A DNA stretch of 64,000 nucleotides from Streptomyces sp. NBC_01429 (GTDB lineage Bacteria; Actinomycetota; Actinomycetes; Streptomycetales; Streptomycetaceae): NCBI RefSeq assembly GCF_036231945.1, contig NZ_CP109599.1, forward strand, positions 5,669,501 through 5,733,500, given 5' to 3'. Below, in pieces: positions 7,123-15,747 of the stretch (the first letter of the stretch is position 1; each line of letters begins with the position of its first letter). The notes beneath the pieces were generated by a model that did not search any database, had not been told where the DNA came from, and worked only from the letters and a program-made list of their open reading frames with translations. The position numbers and the translations under genes are program-made.

Positions 7123-9564
7123 GTGTCCCCATCCATACCCCCGGCCCTGCGCGGCAGACGCGCCCGGATCATCGCCATCACCCTCCCCGTAGGCATCGTC
7201 GGATCCCTCATCGCGCTCCCGTTCACCGCGCAGGCGACCCCGTCCCCCGACGCGGTCATCGCCGAGGTCTACGGCGGCGGCGGGAACTCCGGTGCCACCT
7301 TCACCAACGACTTCATCGAGCTGGGCAACGCCGGCGGCGCCTCCTTCGACCTGACCGGCTGGTCCGTCCAGTACCTGAGCGGTTCGCCCACCGCCACCAC
7401 CAAGTGGTCGGTCACACCGCTGGACGGCGCGATCCCGGCCGGCGGCAGCTACCTCGTCCAGGAGGCGAAGGGCGCGGGCGGTGACACCCCGCTGCCCACC
7501 CCGGACGCGACCGGCACCATCGCCATGTCGGCGAGCAGCGGCACCGTCGCGCTGGTCCACTCCACCACCGCGCTGACCTGCCTGACCGCCGACGACTGCG
7601 CGGCGGACACCAGCGTCAAGGACCTGGTCGGCTTCGGCACCGCCGCCGTCAAGGAGACCGCGCCCGCCACCGGCGCCGACAACACCCACTCGGTGGCCAG
7701 GAACGCCGCGCTCACCGACACGGACAACAACTCCGCCGACCTCAGCGGCTCCACGCCCACCCCGCGCAACAGCGCCGGTGCGGGCGAGGGCCCCGGCGGC
7801 GGCGAGCCGTCCCCGACACCTTCGCCCACCGACACCACCCCCGGTGAGCTGCGCGTCCACGACATCCAGGGCGCCACCCGGATCTCGCCGTACGTGGGCA
7901 AGAGCGTCACCAACGTCCCCGGCGTGGTCACCGCCGTCCGCTCCACCGGCACGTCGCGCGGCTTCTGGATCCAGGACACGAAGCCGGACAAGAACCCCGC
8001 CACCAGCGAGGCCGTCTTCGTCTTCACCGGCTCCACCACCCCGCAGGTCAAGGTCGGCGACTCGGTCCTCGTCTCCGCCAAGGTCGTCGAGTACTACCCG
8101 GGCGGCCAGAGTTCGGGATCGCAGTCGATCACCGAGCTGAGCGGTCCCACGACCACGGTGCTGTCCTCGGGCAACAAGCTGCCCGCGCCCGAGGTCGTCA
8201 ACGCCAAGACGCTGCCCGACACCTACGCCCCGAAGGTGAAGGGGCTCAACATCGAGCCGCTCGCCCTCAAGCCCGACAAGTTCGCCCTCGACTGGTTCGA
8301 GTCGCGCGAGGGCATGCTGCTCCAGATCGGCGACAGCCGGGTCGTGGGCGCGTCCAACTCGTACGGCGAGACCTGGGTCACCACCAAGCCCAAGCAGAAC
8401 GCGACCCCGCGCGGCGGCACCGTCTACACCGGGTACGACGAGGTCAACTCGGGCCGCCTCAAGCTCATCTCGCTGACCGGCGACACGGTCACCGCCAATG
8501 TGGGCGACACGCTCACCGGCCCGAGCACCGGCGTGCTGGACTACTCCAACTACGGCGGCTACACCCTCCAGACGACCACCCTGGGCAAGGTCAAGTCCGG
8601 CGGTCTCAAGCCGGAGGTGGCGAAGAAGGGCAAGGACGACGAGCTGTCGGTCGCCACGTACAACGTCGAGAACCTCGCCCCGACCAACGCGCAGTCCAAG
8701 TTCGACCGGCTCGCGGACGGCGTCGTCACCAACCTCGCCTCGCCGGACGTGGTCAGCCTGGAGGAGATCCAGGACAACAACGGCAACAAGGACGACGGTA
8801 CGGTCGCGGCCGACCAGACCCTCGCCAAGTTCACCGCCGCCATCAAGGCGAAGGGCGGCCCCTCCTACGAGTGGCGCTCGATCGACCCCGTGGACAAGGC
8901 CGACGGCGGTGAGCCGGGCGGCAACATCCGCAACGTCTTCCTCTTCAACCCCAAGCGCGTGAGCTTCGTCGACCGTCCGGGGGGCGACGCCACCACGGCG
9001 GTCGAGGTCGTCACCTCGGGGAAGAAGGACAAGACCGTCTCGCTGTCGGTCTCCCCGGGCCGGATCAACCCGGCGTCCGACGCCTGGAAGAACAGCCGCA
9101 AGCCGCTCGTCGGCGAGTTCGACTTCCGTGGCCAGCGGATCTTCGTCGTCGGCAACCACTTCAACTCCAAGGGCGGCGACCAGCCCACGCACGGCGTCAA
9201 CCAGCCGCCGGTCCTCGGCTCCGAGACCCAGCGCCTGGCCCAGGCCAAGGAGGTCCACGGCTTCGTCTCCGACCTGCTCGCCAAGGACAAGAAGGCCAAG
9301 ATCGTCGTTCTCGGTGACCTGAACGACTACCAGTTCTCCAAGCCCCTCACCACCCTCACCAAGGGCAAGGTCCTCACCGACCTGATCAGCACCCTGCCGA
9401 AGAACGAGCGCTACAGCTACGTCTACGACGGCAACTCGCAGACGCTCGACCACATCCTGGTCAGCCCGGCGATCAAGAAGCCCGGCTACGACGTCGTGCA
9501 CATCAACGCGGAGTTCGCCGACCAGGCGAGCGACCACGACCCGCAGGTCGTGCGCGTCAAGTAA
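7123..9564 (+). CDS. secreted lamin-tail-domain endonuclease/exonuclease/phosphatase (ExeM-like nuclease)
   Basis: This is an 813-residue exported protein. I chose GTG at 7123 because GGAGAGA precedes it and it places a signal peptide (about residues 12-40, ending TAQA) at the N-terminus. Residues about 45-185 are a lamin-tail domain (IAEVYGGGGNSG, FIELGNAG). A Pro/Thr linker and an OB-like region follow. From residue 507 (LSVATYNVENL) to the end is an endonuclease/exonuclease/phosphatase domain with catalytic motifs SLEEIQDN, GNHFNSKG, GDLNDY and SDHDPQ. This architecture matches extracellular nucleases that degrade DNA for nutrients or biofilm remodelling. A very strong terminator follows the stop. 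Substrate preference is inferred from the family. Confidence 0.9.
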   Translation: MSPSIPPALRGRRARIIAITLPVGIVGSLIALPFTAQATPSPDAVIAEVYGGGGNSGATFTNDFIELGNAGGASFDLTGWSVQYLSGSPTATTKWSVTPLDGAIPAGGSYLVQEAKGAGGDTPLPTPDATGTIAMSASSGTVALVHSTTALTCLTADDCAADTSVKDLVGFGTAAVKETAPATGADNTHSVARNAALTDTDNNSADLSGSTPTPRNSAGAGEGPGGGEPSPTPSPTDTTPGELRVHDIQGATRISPYVGKSVTNVPGVVTAVRSTGTSRGFWIQDTKPDKNPATSEAVFVFTGSTTPQVKVGDSVLVSAKVVEYYPGGQSSGSQSITELSGPTTTVLSSGNKLPAPEVVNAKTLPDTYAPKVKGLNIEPLALKPDKFALDWFESREGMLLQIGDSRVVGASNSYGETWVTTKPKQNATPRGGTVYTGYDEVNSGRLKLISLTGDTVTANVGDTLTGPSTGVLDYSNYGGYTLQTTTLGKVKSGGLKPEVAKKGKDDELSVATYNVENLAPTNAQSKFDRLADGVVTNLASPDVVSLEEIQDNNGNKDDGTVAADQTLAKFTAAIKAKGGPSYEWRSIDPVDKADGGEPGGNIRNVFLFNPKRVSFVDRPGGDATTAVEVVTSGKKDKTVSLSVSPGRINPASDAWKNSRKPLVGEFDFRGQRIFVVGNHFNSKGGDQPTHGVNQPPVLGSETQRLAQAKEVHGFVSDLLAKDKKAKIVVLGDLNDYQFSKPLTTLTKGKVLTDLISTLPKNERYSYVYDGNSQTLDHILVSPAIKKPGYDVVHINAEFADQASDHDPQVVRVK

Positions 9565-9566
9565 CG

Positions 9567-9638
9567 CCCGCTTGCCCGCCTCCCCGGTGGGCGGGCGGCC
9601 GCACGGCCGCCCGCCCACCGGGGAGGCGGGCAAGCGGG
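9567..9638. terminator. 35-bp perfect inverted repeat
   Basis: Two perfectly complementary 35-base arms (9567-9601 and 9604-9638) are separated by only CA. The repeat begins two bases after the nuclease stop codon. As RNA it folds into one long stem and should stop transcription very efficiently. Such length and perfection are unusual even for Streptomyces. Confidence 0.9.
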
Positions 9639-10039
9639 ACTCTCTTCCCTCGGCCGGGAGACCAAGGATTCCCACTCCGCCAACTGGTGACGGACCCCGG
9701 GAAAACCCGGCGCCGAGCCCAGGGGCAGGCGGATCAGGAGCCTTGTACGGCGATGGCGGTAAAAGCCGACCGCTCTCGGCTCATCGCCGCCGTGGCGCGT
9801 GCAGCATCTTGTCGAAGGGGGACCGAGGACACGGCGGTGATGCCTACCGCGCGCAGTGCTTGCACCGTCCCGTGCACGTCCGTAACCGCCCCACTCCCCT
9901 GCGCGTGCCGCCGCGAGGATGCGTGCGAGGTCCTCGGCCCGGCACTCGACCGCGTGATACGTCCAGTTCAGGCCCAGCGCGGCATGTGCGGCCCGGTGGA
10001 TGACCGGCGAGAGCGCGCGGTGGACGGGCTGGCCGAGCA

Positions 10040-10457
10040 GGGCGAGCTTGACGGTGTCGGCCGGTACATCTGCGACGCCGGCTGTCTCGCGGGGGTCCTG
10101 GACGCCGCGCGCGCCGGGCTGGGCGCCGCGCTGCTGACCTCACTGGGCGAGGCGCCCGACGGGCTGAGCGAGCGTCACGACCTGCCGCCCGTACCGGCCA
10201 TCCGGATGAGCGCCCACGCCCGCCGGGGCGCCGATCCCGCGATGGTCGCGGGCGCGATCGGGGCGATGCGCGCGCTGCTCGCCGGTGCCCCGGCCGAGCC
10301 CGCACCCGTACCGGAGCCCGCGCCCGTACCGGAGCCCGCGCCCGTACCGGAGCCCGCGCCCGTACCGGAGCCCGCGCCCGCGTCGGAGTCCGCGCCTGTA
10401 TCAGAGTCCGCCCCTGCGCGGCGGGCAGCTCACGCCTCGCAGGGCGCCGTCAAGTAG
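10040..10457 (+). pseudogene. relic of a LysR-family regulator (effector-domain C-terminus)
   Basis: The frame here reads CLAGVLDAARAGLGAALLTS, then DGLSERHDLPPVPAIRMSA and GADPAMVAGAIGAMRALLA. This is how LysR effector-binding domains end. No helix-turn-helix part can be found upstream: 9639-10039 contains only frames without family character. The piece runs on into seven 18-base repeats encoding EPAPVP and stops at 10457, overlapping the end of the STAS gene. I read it as a decayed, N-terminally deleted gene. Expression as a short protein is possible but unlikely. No gene is seen in 9639-10039. Confidence 0.55.
10296..10421. repeat. seven tandem 18-bp repeats
   Basis: Seven copies of an 18-base unit close to GAGCCCGCGCCCGTACCG follow each other; copies 2-4 are identical and the last three have drifted. 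In the LysR relic frame they encode EPAPVP. The clean identity of the middle copies suggests recent slippage expansion. Confidence 0.85.
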
Positions 10458-10753
10458 TCGAAGGTGCGCGTGACGTCCAGCACACGCCGTACCGGAGCCG
10501 TGTAGAGCCGCAGGCACAGATCGCCGCCCGCCTGCCTGCTGGCCCGGCGCTGGCTGCGCAGGATGTTGAGCCCCGTGGAGTCCATGAAGTGCACCTGGCT
10601 GAAGTCCAGCTCCACCCGGTGGTGCGCCAGCGGCGCGAGCGTGGCGAAGAGGTCGGGCCCCGTGTCGCAGTCGAGTTCGCCTCGGACCCGGACCAGCACG
10701 TGGTCACGAAGGGAGACGATCTCCACATGGAGGGGCTCGTACGACGGCGGCAC
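10430..10753 (-). CDS. STAS-domain anti-sigma factor antagonist
   Basis: This 107-residue single-domain protein covers the full STAS fold. The sequence FMDSTGLNIL near residue 57 contains the Ser of the conserved DSTG loop, the site phosphorylated by a partner anti-sigma kinase in the SpoIIAA/RsbV family. By family knowledge it binds an anti-sigma factor when unphosphorylated and so frees a sigma factor. No kinase or sigma gene lies beside it, so it is an orphan of the kind Streptomyces has in large numbers. Start GTG at 10753 follows GAGGTCC. Its last 28 bases overlap the LysR relic on the other strand. Confidence 0.85.
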   Translation of the reverse strand: MPPSYEPLHVEIVSLRDHVLVRVRGELDCDTGPDLFATLAPLAHHRVELDFSQVHFMDSTGLNILRSQRRASRQAGGDLCLRLYTAPVRRVLDVTRTFDYLTAPCEA

Positions 10754-11056
10754 GGAGATGGGACCTCACTATCCGGTGATTCAGTGGCGGGGTGGCTGTT
10801 TCGGGCCGGCTGGCCGTGTCACGGGCCAGTGCGACGACCGGGGCACGTTACACCGTGCGATCCCGTGACGAGGTGTCAGGAAGTGCGCGCCGTCGAGCAG
10901 CCCGGTCATTTCGGCCACTGCCCGCGCGTCGCCCTCGTATGCCTCCCGGTGCCGTCCGGGCGTGTCGTTTCGCGCGAGCGGTCCGGCGAGCGGTCCGGCG
11001 CGCGGCGGTCGCTGTGCGGTCGACGGCACGCGACGGCCGGTGTGCCCGGCGGGCTC
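10754..11056. other. intergenic stretch with no gene seen
   Basis: These 303 bases lie upstream of the STAS gene and downstream of the TetR gene, both on the minus strand. They should hold the STAS promoter. I find no convincing ORF, hairpin or operator. Confidence 0.4.
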
Positions 11057-11746
11057 TCAGCGCGGGGTGGTCAGCTCGATCAGCCGGCAGACCGTCGCGA
11101 TGTCCGCCCGTACCTCCTCGATCGACGCCCGCCCGGCGAGCCGGCTGATCAGCGCCGCGTGCCAGGTGTGCACGACGACGCGGACGGCGGAGAGCTGCTC
11201 GGGCGTGGGGCCGTGCGGACCGACGTCCGGGCCCATGGCCTCCAGGACGATCGCCGTCGTCCGCCGCGACACCGCCGCCACCTCGGCGCTCACGCTCCGG
11301 TCCGCGAAGGTCAGCGCGCGGAACATCGCGTCCGCCAGATACGGGTCGCGCTGGAGCGCGCGGCAGGCGCGCAGCAGGGTCTCGGCGACGCGTTCGGCTG
11401 CGCCGCCGCCGCTCGGGGGCCGTTCGCGCAGGGTGGCGTGGAGCTGTTCGAGCTGGTCGAGCGTGGTGGCGACCAGCAGATGGATCTTGGACGGGAAGTA
11501 CCGGTAGAGCGTGCCGAGCGCGACGCCCGCCTCCTCGGCGACCTCGCGCATCTGCACCGCGTCGAAGCCGCCCCGGCAGGCCAGCCGGGTGGCGGCGCCC
11601 AGGATGTTCCGGCGCCGGGCCTCCTGACGTTCCGTCAGTGCGGTGGGTGGTGCGCAGGAGGCGGCGGGCGGTGCGCAGGAGGAGGACGGCGGGGGCGGGG
11701 GGTACGGGGGCGCCGGAGGTGACGCCGGGTCGGCCTCCGCTGTCAT
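11057..11746 (-). CDS. KstR-like TetR-family transcriptional regulator
   Basis: This 229-residue protein has a Pro-rich N-terminal extension of about 35 residues, then a TetR DNA-binding domain: RRRNILGAATRLACRGGFDA, VQMREVAEEAGVALGTLYRY and FPSKIHLL. These motifs and the C-terminal pattern (ALQRDPYLADAMFRALTFAD, HTWHAALISRLAGRASI) follow mycobacterial KstR almost position by position. KstR represses sterol and lipid catabolism genes and is released by acyl-CoA thioesters. A near-consensus KstR box lies upstream, between this gene and the divergent glycosyltransferase, so auto-control and control of that operon are likely (inference). The start is ATG at 11746; a later in-frame start would remove the Pro-rich part. 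Confidence 0.85.
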   Translation of the reverse strand: MTAEADPASPPAPPYPPPPPSSSCAPPAASCAPPTALTERQEARRRNILGAATRLACRGGFDAVQMREVAEEAGVALGTLYRYFPSKIHLLVATTLDQLEQLHATLRERPPSGGGAAERVAETLLRACRALQRDPYLADAMFRALTFADRSVSAEVAAVSRRTTAIVLEAMGPDVGPHGPTPEQLSAVRVVVHTWHAALISRLAGRASIEEVRADIATVCRLIELTTPR

Positions 11747-11913
11747 CCGTCCCCGCCCCCTCGGTCTGTCGACAGCATCGTAAGGGCGCGTGGTGGTGCG
11801 AATCACCTGATCGGACGGGTGTAGCGAGGCTACCTGCCGGTAGATTCGGTGCGGTGGGCGCCGGCGCCGGCCGGTTCTCGTACCTCGCTCAGGGCGGAGC
11901 GCTCCTGGCGTAC

Positions 11914-11927
11914 GAGAACTTGTTCTA
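11914..11927. promoter_or_regulatory. probable KstR-type operator
   Basis: GAGAACTTGTTCTA matches the published KstR consensus TNNAACNNGTTNNA at seven of eight fixed positions (first base G instead of T). It also has a 5-bp palindrome on each side of TT. It sits between the divergent KstR-like gene (start 11746) and the glycosyltransferase start (11990), 62 bases before the latter. Confidence 0.65.
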
Positions 11928-11989
11928 GCTTGGCGCCAGCGGTTACGCTCCGTCGAAAACCCGAGAGCGCAGTGAAAAGGGGGCCGAGA

Positions 11990-13330
11990 GTGACCGCTGA
12001 GGCCATTGAAGCGGGCACCGAGCCAGAGCCCCGGGGCGACGGGGACGACCGCCCTCTGCGGATCGCACTGCTCAGTTACAAGGGGAACCCGTTCTGCGGC
12101 GGCCAGGGCGTCTACGTCCGCCATCTCTCCCGCGAACTCGCCCGGCTCGGCCACAGCGTCGAGGTCATCGGCGCCCAGCCCTACCCCGTACTGGACGAGG
12201 GCGTACCGCTCACCGAGCTGTCCAGCCTCGACCTCTACCGCCACCCCGACCCCTTCCGCACCCCGAAGCGCGCCGAGTTCCGCGACTGGATCGACGCTGT
12301 CGAGGTCTCCACCATGTGGACCGGCGGCTTCCCCGAGCCGCTCACCTTCTCGCTCCGGGCCCGGCGCCATCTCGCCGCCCGCGCGGGGGAGTTCGATGTC
12401 GTCCACGACAACCAGACTCTTGGGTACGGACTGCTCGGCGACCTCGGCGCGCCCCTGGTCACCACCATCCATCACCCCATAACCGTCGACCGGGAACTCG
12501 ACCTCGCCGCCGCCCCCCACTGGCGCAGACGCGTCTCCGTGCGGCGCTGGTACGGCTTCACCCGGATGCAGAAGCGCGTCGCGCGGCGGCTGCCGTCCGT
12601 GCTCACCGTCTCCGGCTCCTCCAAGCAGGAGATCACCGACCATCTCGGGGTACGGGCCGACCGCATCGACGTCGTGCACATCGGCGCCGACACCGGGCTG
12701 TTCTCGCCCGACCCCGCCGTGCCCGAGGTGCCCGGCCGGATCGTCACGACCTCCAGCGCGGACGTTCCGCTCAAGGGGCTCGTCCACCTGGTCGAGGCGC
12801 TCGCCAAGGTCCGTACGGAACACCCCGCCGCGCATCTGGTCGTCGTCGGCAAGCGGGCCGAGGACGGGCCGGTCGCACAGGCCATCGAACGATTCGGGCT
12901 CCACGACGCCGTCCGGTTCGTCAAGGGCATCTCCGACGCCGAACTCGTCGAGCTGGTCCGGGGCGCGCAGATCGCGTGCGTGCCGTCCCTGTACGAGGGG
13001 TTCTCGCTGCCCGCCGCCGAGGCGATGGCCACCGGGACCCCGCTCGTCGCCACCACCGGCGGCGCCATCCCCGAGGTCGCTGGCCCCGACGGAGAGACCT
13101 GCCTCGCGGTCCCGCCGGGCGACGCGGGCGCGCTGGCGGTGGCCCTCGGCAGGCTGCTCGGCGCCCCGGAACTGCGCGCCAGGCTGGGGGCGGCAGGCCG
13201 CGCGCGGGTGCTGTCCCGGTTCACCTGGGCCAGGGCCGCGCAGGGCACCGCCGAGCTGTACCGGGAGGCGATCGCCCGGCAGCGCGGCCGGGGCCGTAAC
13301 GTGGCGGCGGTCCGTGGAGGCGCTCGCTGA
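11990..13330 (+). CDS. GT4-family (GT-B fold) glycosyltransferase
   Basis: This 446-residue enzyme has the two-domain GT-B pattern. The N-terminal acceptor domain starts LRIALLSYKGNPFCGGQGVY with the glycine loop near residue 35. The C-terminal donor domain carries the EX7E motif in SLYEGFSLPAAEAMATGTPL near residue 333, which binds the nucleotide-sugar phosphates in retaining GT4 enzymes. Start GTG at 11990 is chosen for the AAAAGGGGG site 7-13 bases upstream; GTG at 11972 is the alternative. Its stop overlaps a small ORF and the methyltransferase gene follows at once, so it heads a three-gene operon. The acceptor is unknown; it could be a lipid or a small metabolite. Confidence 0.88.
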   Translation: MTAEAIEAGTEPEPRGDGDDRPLRIALLSYKGNPFCGGQGVYVRHLSRELARLGHSVEVIGAQPYPVLDEGVPLTELSSLDLYRHPDPFRTPKRAEFRDWIDAVEVSTMWTGGFPEPLTFSLRARRHLAARAGEFDVVHDNQTLGYGLLGDLGAPLVTTIHHPITVDRELDLAAAPHWRRRVSVRRWYGFTRMQKRVARRLPSVLTVSGSSKQEITDHLGVRADRIDVVHIGADTGLFSPDPAVPEVPGRIVTTSSADVPLKGLVHLVEALAKVRTEHPAAHLVVVGKRAEDGPVAQAIERFGLHDAVRFVKGISDAELVELVRGAQIACVPSLYEGFSLPAAEAMATGTPLVATTGGAIPEVAGPDGETCLAVPPGDAGALAVALGRLLGAPELRARLGAAGRARVLSRFTWARAAQGTAELYREAIARQRGRGRNVAAVRGGAR

Positions 13331-13470
13331 TGCGGCGCCCGCCGTACCCGTACCCGTCCCCGCACGCCCGCCTCATCCGTACCGCCCGCACTGTCCGCCC
13401 CACCCGTACCGCCTGTCTCATGCGTACCGCCCGTACTCTCGACCGCGAAAGCAGGACGACCCTGTGCTGA
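13330..13470 (+). CDS. possible 46-codon coupling ORF
   Basis: ATG at 13330 overlaps the glycosyltransferase TGA (TGATG), with GTGGAGG 9-15 bases upstream. The frame runs 46 codons and ends in TGA at 13468-13470, overlapping the methyltransferase GTG at 13464. The product would be basic and Arg/Thr/Pro-rich (starts MRRPPYPYPSPHARL), and its DNA is made of degenerate CCGTACCGC-like units. It may serve only to pass ribosomes from one gene to the next. No family is recognised and a chance ORF cannot be excluded. Confidence 0.3.
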   Translation: MRRPPYPYPSPHARLIRTARTVRPTRTACLMRTARTLDRESRTTLC

Positions 13471-14252
13471 CCGTGGACTTCACCCGCTTCCCGCTCGCCG
13501 CGGGCGACCGCGTGCTCGATCTGGGGTGCGGCGCGGGCCGGCACGCCTTCGAGTGCTACCGGCGCGGCGCTCAGGTCGTGGCCCTCGACCGGAACGCCGA
13601 GGAGATCCGCGAGGTCGCCAAGTGGTTCGCGGCGATGAAGGCGGAGGGCGAGGCGCCGCCCGGAGCCACCGCCACCGCCATGGAGGGGGACGCGCTCCAT
13701 CTGCCGTTCCCCGACGAGTCGTTCGACGTGGTGATCATCTCCGAGGTCATGGAGCACATCCCGGACGACAAGGGCGTGCTCGCCGAGATGGTCCGGGTGC
13801 TGCGGCCGGGCGGCCGGATCGCGGTCACGGTGCCGAGGTACGGGCCCGAGAAGGTGTGCTGGGCGCTCTCCGACGCGTACCACGAGGTCGAGGGCGGCCA
13901 TATCCGGATCTACAAGGCCGACGAACTCCTCGGCCGGATGCGGCAGGCCGGGCTCAAGCCGTACGGCACCCACCACGCGCACGCCCTGCACGCGCCGTAC
14001 TGGTGGCTGAAGTGCGCCTTCGGTGTGGACAACGACAAGGCGCTGCCCGTCCGCGCGTACCACAAGCTCCTGGTGTGGGACATCATGAAGAAGCCTCTCG
14101 CGACCCGGGTCACCGAGCAGCTCCTCAACCCGGTCGTGGGCAAGAGCTTCGTGGCGTACGCGACCAAGCCGCACCTGCCCACGGCGGCGGCCTCCTCCGC
14201 GGCGGCCGCCCCGTCCGCGACGTCCGCCTTCTCGGGGACTGACGCCGAGTGA
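13464..14252 (+). CDS. class I SAM-dependent methyltransferase
   Basis: This 262-residue protein is of the methyltransf_11 type. Motif I VLDLGCGAGRHAFE lies near residue 17, the acidic ribose-binding residue in VVALDRNAEE near 40, motif post-I DALHLPFPDESFDVV near 75, and VRVLRPGGRIAVTVPR near 113. I chose GTG at 13464 because GCAGGAC precedes it and the fold starts right after. An upstream in-frame GTG at 13314 would add a low-complexity Pro/Tyr/Arg leader that overlaps the previous gene. The last part is an Ala/Ser-rich tail. The stop overlaps the next start by four bases. It probably modifies the same product as the flanking glycosyltransferase (inference). Confidence 0.85.
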   Translation: MLTVDFTRFPLAAGDRVLDLGCGAGRHAFECYRRGAQVVALDRNAEEIREVAKWFAAMKAEGEAPPGATATAMEGDALHLPFPDESFDVVIISEVMEHIPDDKGVLAEMVRVLRPGGRIAVTVPRYGPEKVCWALSDAYHEVEGGHIRIYKADELLGRMRQAGLKPYGTHHAHALHAPYWWLKCAFGVDNDKALPVRAYHKLLVWDIMKKPLATRVTEQLLNPVVGKSFVAYATKPHLPTAAASSAAAAPSATSAFSGTDAE

Positions 14253-15379
14253 CCCTTCCCCGACGTGGCCCCGAGGCCACGGAACACCTCGTCCTGCCCG
14301 GTGTGCTGACCGCCGATGAGGCCGCGCGGACGGTGGCCGCCGTCCTGGCCGTCCAGCGCCCCGACGGCTCGATCCCCTGGTTCCACGGCCACCACCTCGA
14401 CCCCTGGGACCACACCGAGGCGGCCATGGCGCTGGACGCGGCGGGCGAGGACGAGGCGGCGGCGCGGGCGTACGCGTGGCTGGCCAGGACCCAGAACGAG
14501 GACGGGTCCTGGTACGCGGCCTACGCCGACAGCGGCGCGGCCCCGGCGGACGACCGTACTTCCGGCGACGGCGCGGCCGTTCCGGCCCTTCCGGCCGACC
14601 GGTCCCGTGAGACCAACTTCTGCGCGTACGTGGCCGTGGGCGTCTGGCACCACTATCTGGCCACCGGGGACGACGGCTTCCTCGACCGGATGTGGCCCGT
14701 CGTCCACGCGGCGATGGAGTTCGTCCTCGAACTCCAGCAGCCCGGCGGGCAGATCGGCTGGAAGCGCGAGGCGGACGGCACCCCCGTCAACGACGCGCTG
14801 CTGACCGGGTGTTCCTCCGTGTACCAGGCGCTGCGCTGTGCGCTCGCCATCGCCGAGGAGCGCGAGGAACCGCAGCCCGACTGGGAGTTGGCGGCGGGCG
14901 CGCTGGCCCACGCGATCCGCTCGCACCCGGAGCGCTTCCTCGACAAGAGCCGCTACTCGATGGACTGGTACTACCCCGTGCTCGGCGGCGCGCTGACCGG
15001 GGAGCCGGCCACGGCGCGGATCGCCGAGGGCTGGGACCGCTTCGTCGTCCCCGGACTCGGTGTGCGCTGCGTGCTGCCCAACCCCTGGGTGACCGGCGGC
15101 GAGAGCTGTGAACTCGCCCTCGCCCTCTGGGTGATGGGCCAGTCCGACCGGGCGCTGGAGATCCTCCAGTCCATCCAGCACCTGCGCGCCGACGACGGTC
15201 TGTACTGGACGGGGTACGTCTTCGAGGGCGACATCGCCTTCTGGCCGGAGGAGCGCACCTCCTGGACGGCGGGCTCGCTCGTGCTGGCGGTGGCCGCGCT
15301 GGGCGGGGACGAGGCGACCACCGCCGTGTTCAGCGGCGAACGGCTGCCGCTCGGCCTGGAACCGGACTGCTGCGGCTGA
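14249..15379 (+). CDS. prenyltransferase/terpene-cyclase-fold (alpha/alpha barrel) protein
   Basis: This 376-residue cytosolic protein starts with GTG in a GTGA overlap. It contains tandem helical-pair motifs: AVQRPDGSIPWFHGHHLDPW, then AWLARTQNEDGSWYAAY, VLELQQPGGQIGWKREADG and IQHLRADDGLYWTGYV. These QxxDGSW-like motifs mark the squalene-cyclase/prenyltransferase superfamily and related glycan-processing (alpha/alpha)6 barrels. A catalytic DXDD is not visible. Third in an operon with a GT4 glycosyltransferase and a methyltransferase, it may act on or bind the same glycosylated product. The Cys-rich end (PDCCG) is unusual. Function is unproven. Confidence 0.7.
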   Translation: MTLPRRGPEATEHLVLPGVLTADEAARTVAAVLAVQRPDGSIPWFHGHHLDPWDHTEAAMALDAAGEDEAAARAYAWLARTQNEDGSWYAAYADSGAAPADDRTSGDGAAVPALPADRSRETNFCAYVAVGVWHHYLATGDDGFLDRMWPVVHAAMEFVLELQQPGGQIGWKREADGTPVNDALLTGCSSVYQALRCALAIAEEREEPQPDWELAAGALAHAIRSHPERFLDKSRYSMDWYYPVLGGALTGEPATARIAEGWDRFVVPGLGVRCVLPNPWVTGGESCELALALWVMGQSDRALEILQSIQHLRADDGLYWTGYVFEGDIAFWPEERTSWTAGSLVLAVAALGGDEATTAVFSGERLPLGLEPDCCG

Positions 15380-15450
15380 CCTGCGGCTGACCCGCGGCTG
15401 CCCTGTGGCTTGTCGCGCGGCCGACCCGCGGCCGACCGGCCCGCCGCCGC

Positions 15451-15747
15451 TCAGAGGCGGCGCAGCCGGTTGGCGAGACCGTGACCGACGAGGAGATAGA
15501 CCACGGCGGCGAGGCCGTAGCCGCAGACCACCCGGGCCCATGCCTCGTCGAAGGTGAACAGGTCGTGCGACCAGCCGGCGAGCCAGCGCGCGCTCGCCCG
15601 GACGAACTCCACCAGGTCGTTGGCGCGGTTGGCGTCCAGCAGGTACATCAGGATCCAGAGGATCAGGATGAAGGCCATGACGTCCGCTATCACGGCGATG
15701 ACGGTCGCCGCTGCCGAGCTGCTTCCACTGCGATGGCGTGAGGACAT
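15451..15747 (-). CDS. small two-helix membrane protein
   Basis: This 98-residue protein has two transmembrane segments: residues about 13-38 (IAVIADVMAFILILWILMYL) and about 73-90 (VVCGYGLAAVVYLLVGHGLA). A loop with Trp and acidic residues lies between them. The start is ATG at 15747. It converges on the operon to its left and diverges from the lipoprotein gene to its right. No named family is recognised; a small conserved Streptomyces membrane protein is the best description. Confidence 0.65.
   Translation of the reverse strand: MSSRHRSGSSSAAATVIAVIADVMAFILILWILMYLLDANRANDLVEFVRASARWLAGWSHDLFTFDEAWARVVCGYGLAAVVYLLVGHGLANRLRRL

Noticed and set aside
7039..9675. 878-codon minus-strand frame opposite the nuclease gene
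   Set aside because: Composition (RRG, DLG, VGG runs) is that of an antisense shadow; the plus-strand frame has a clear signal peptide and nuclease motifs.
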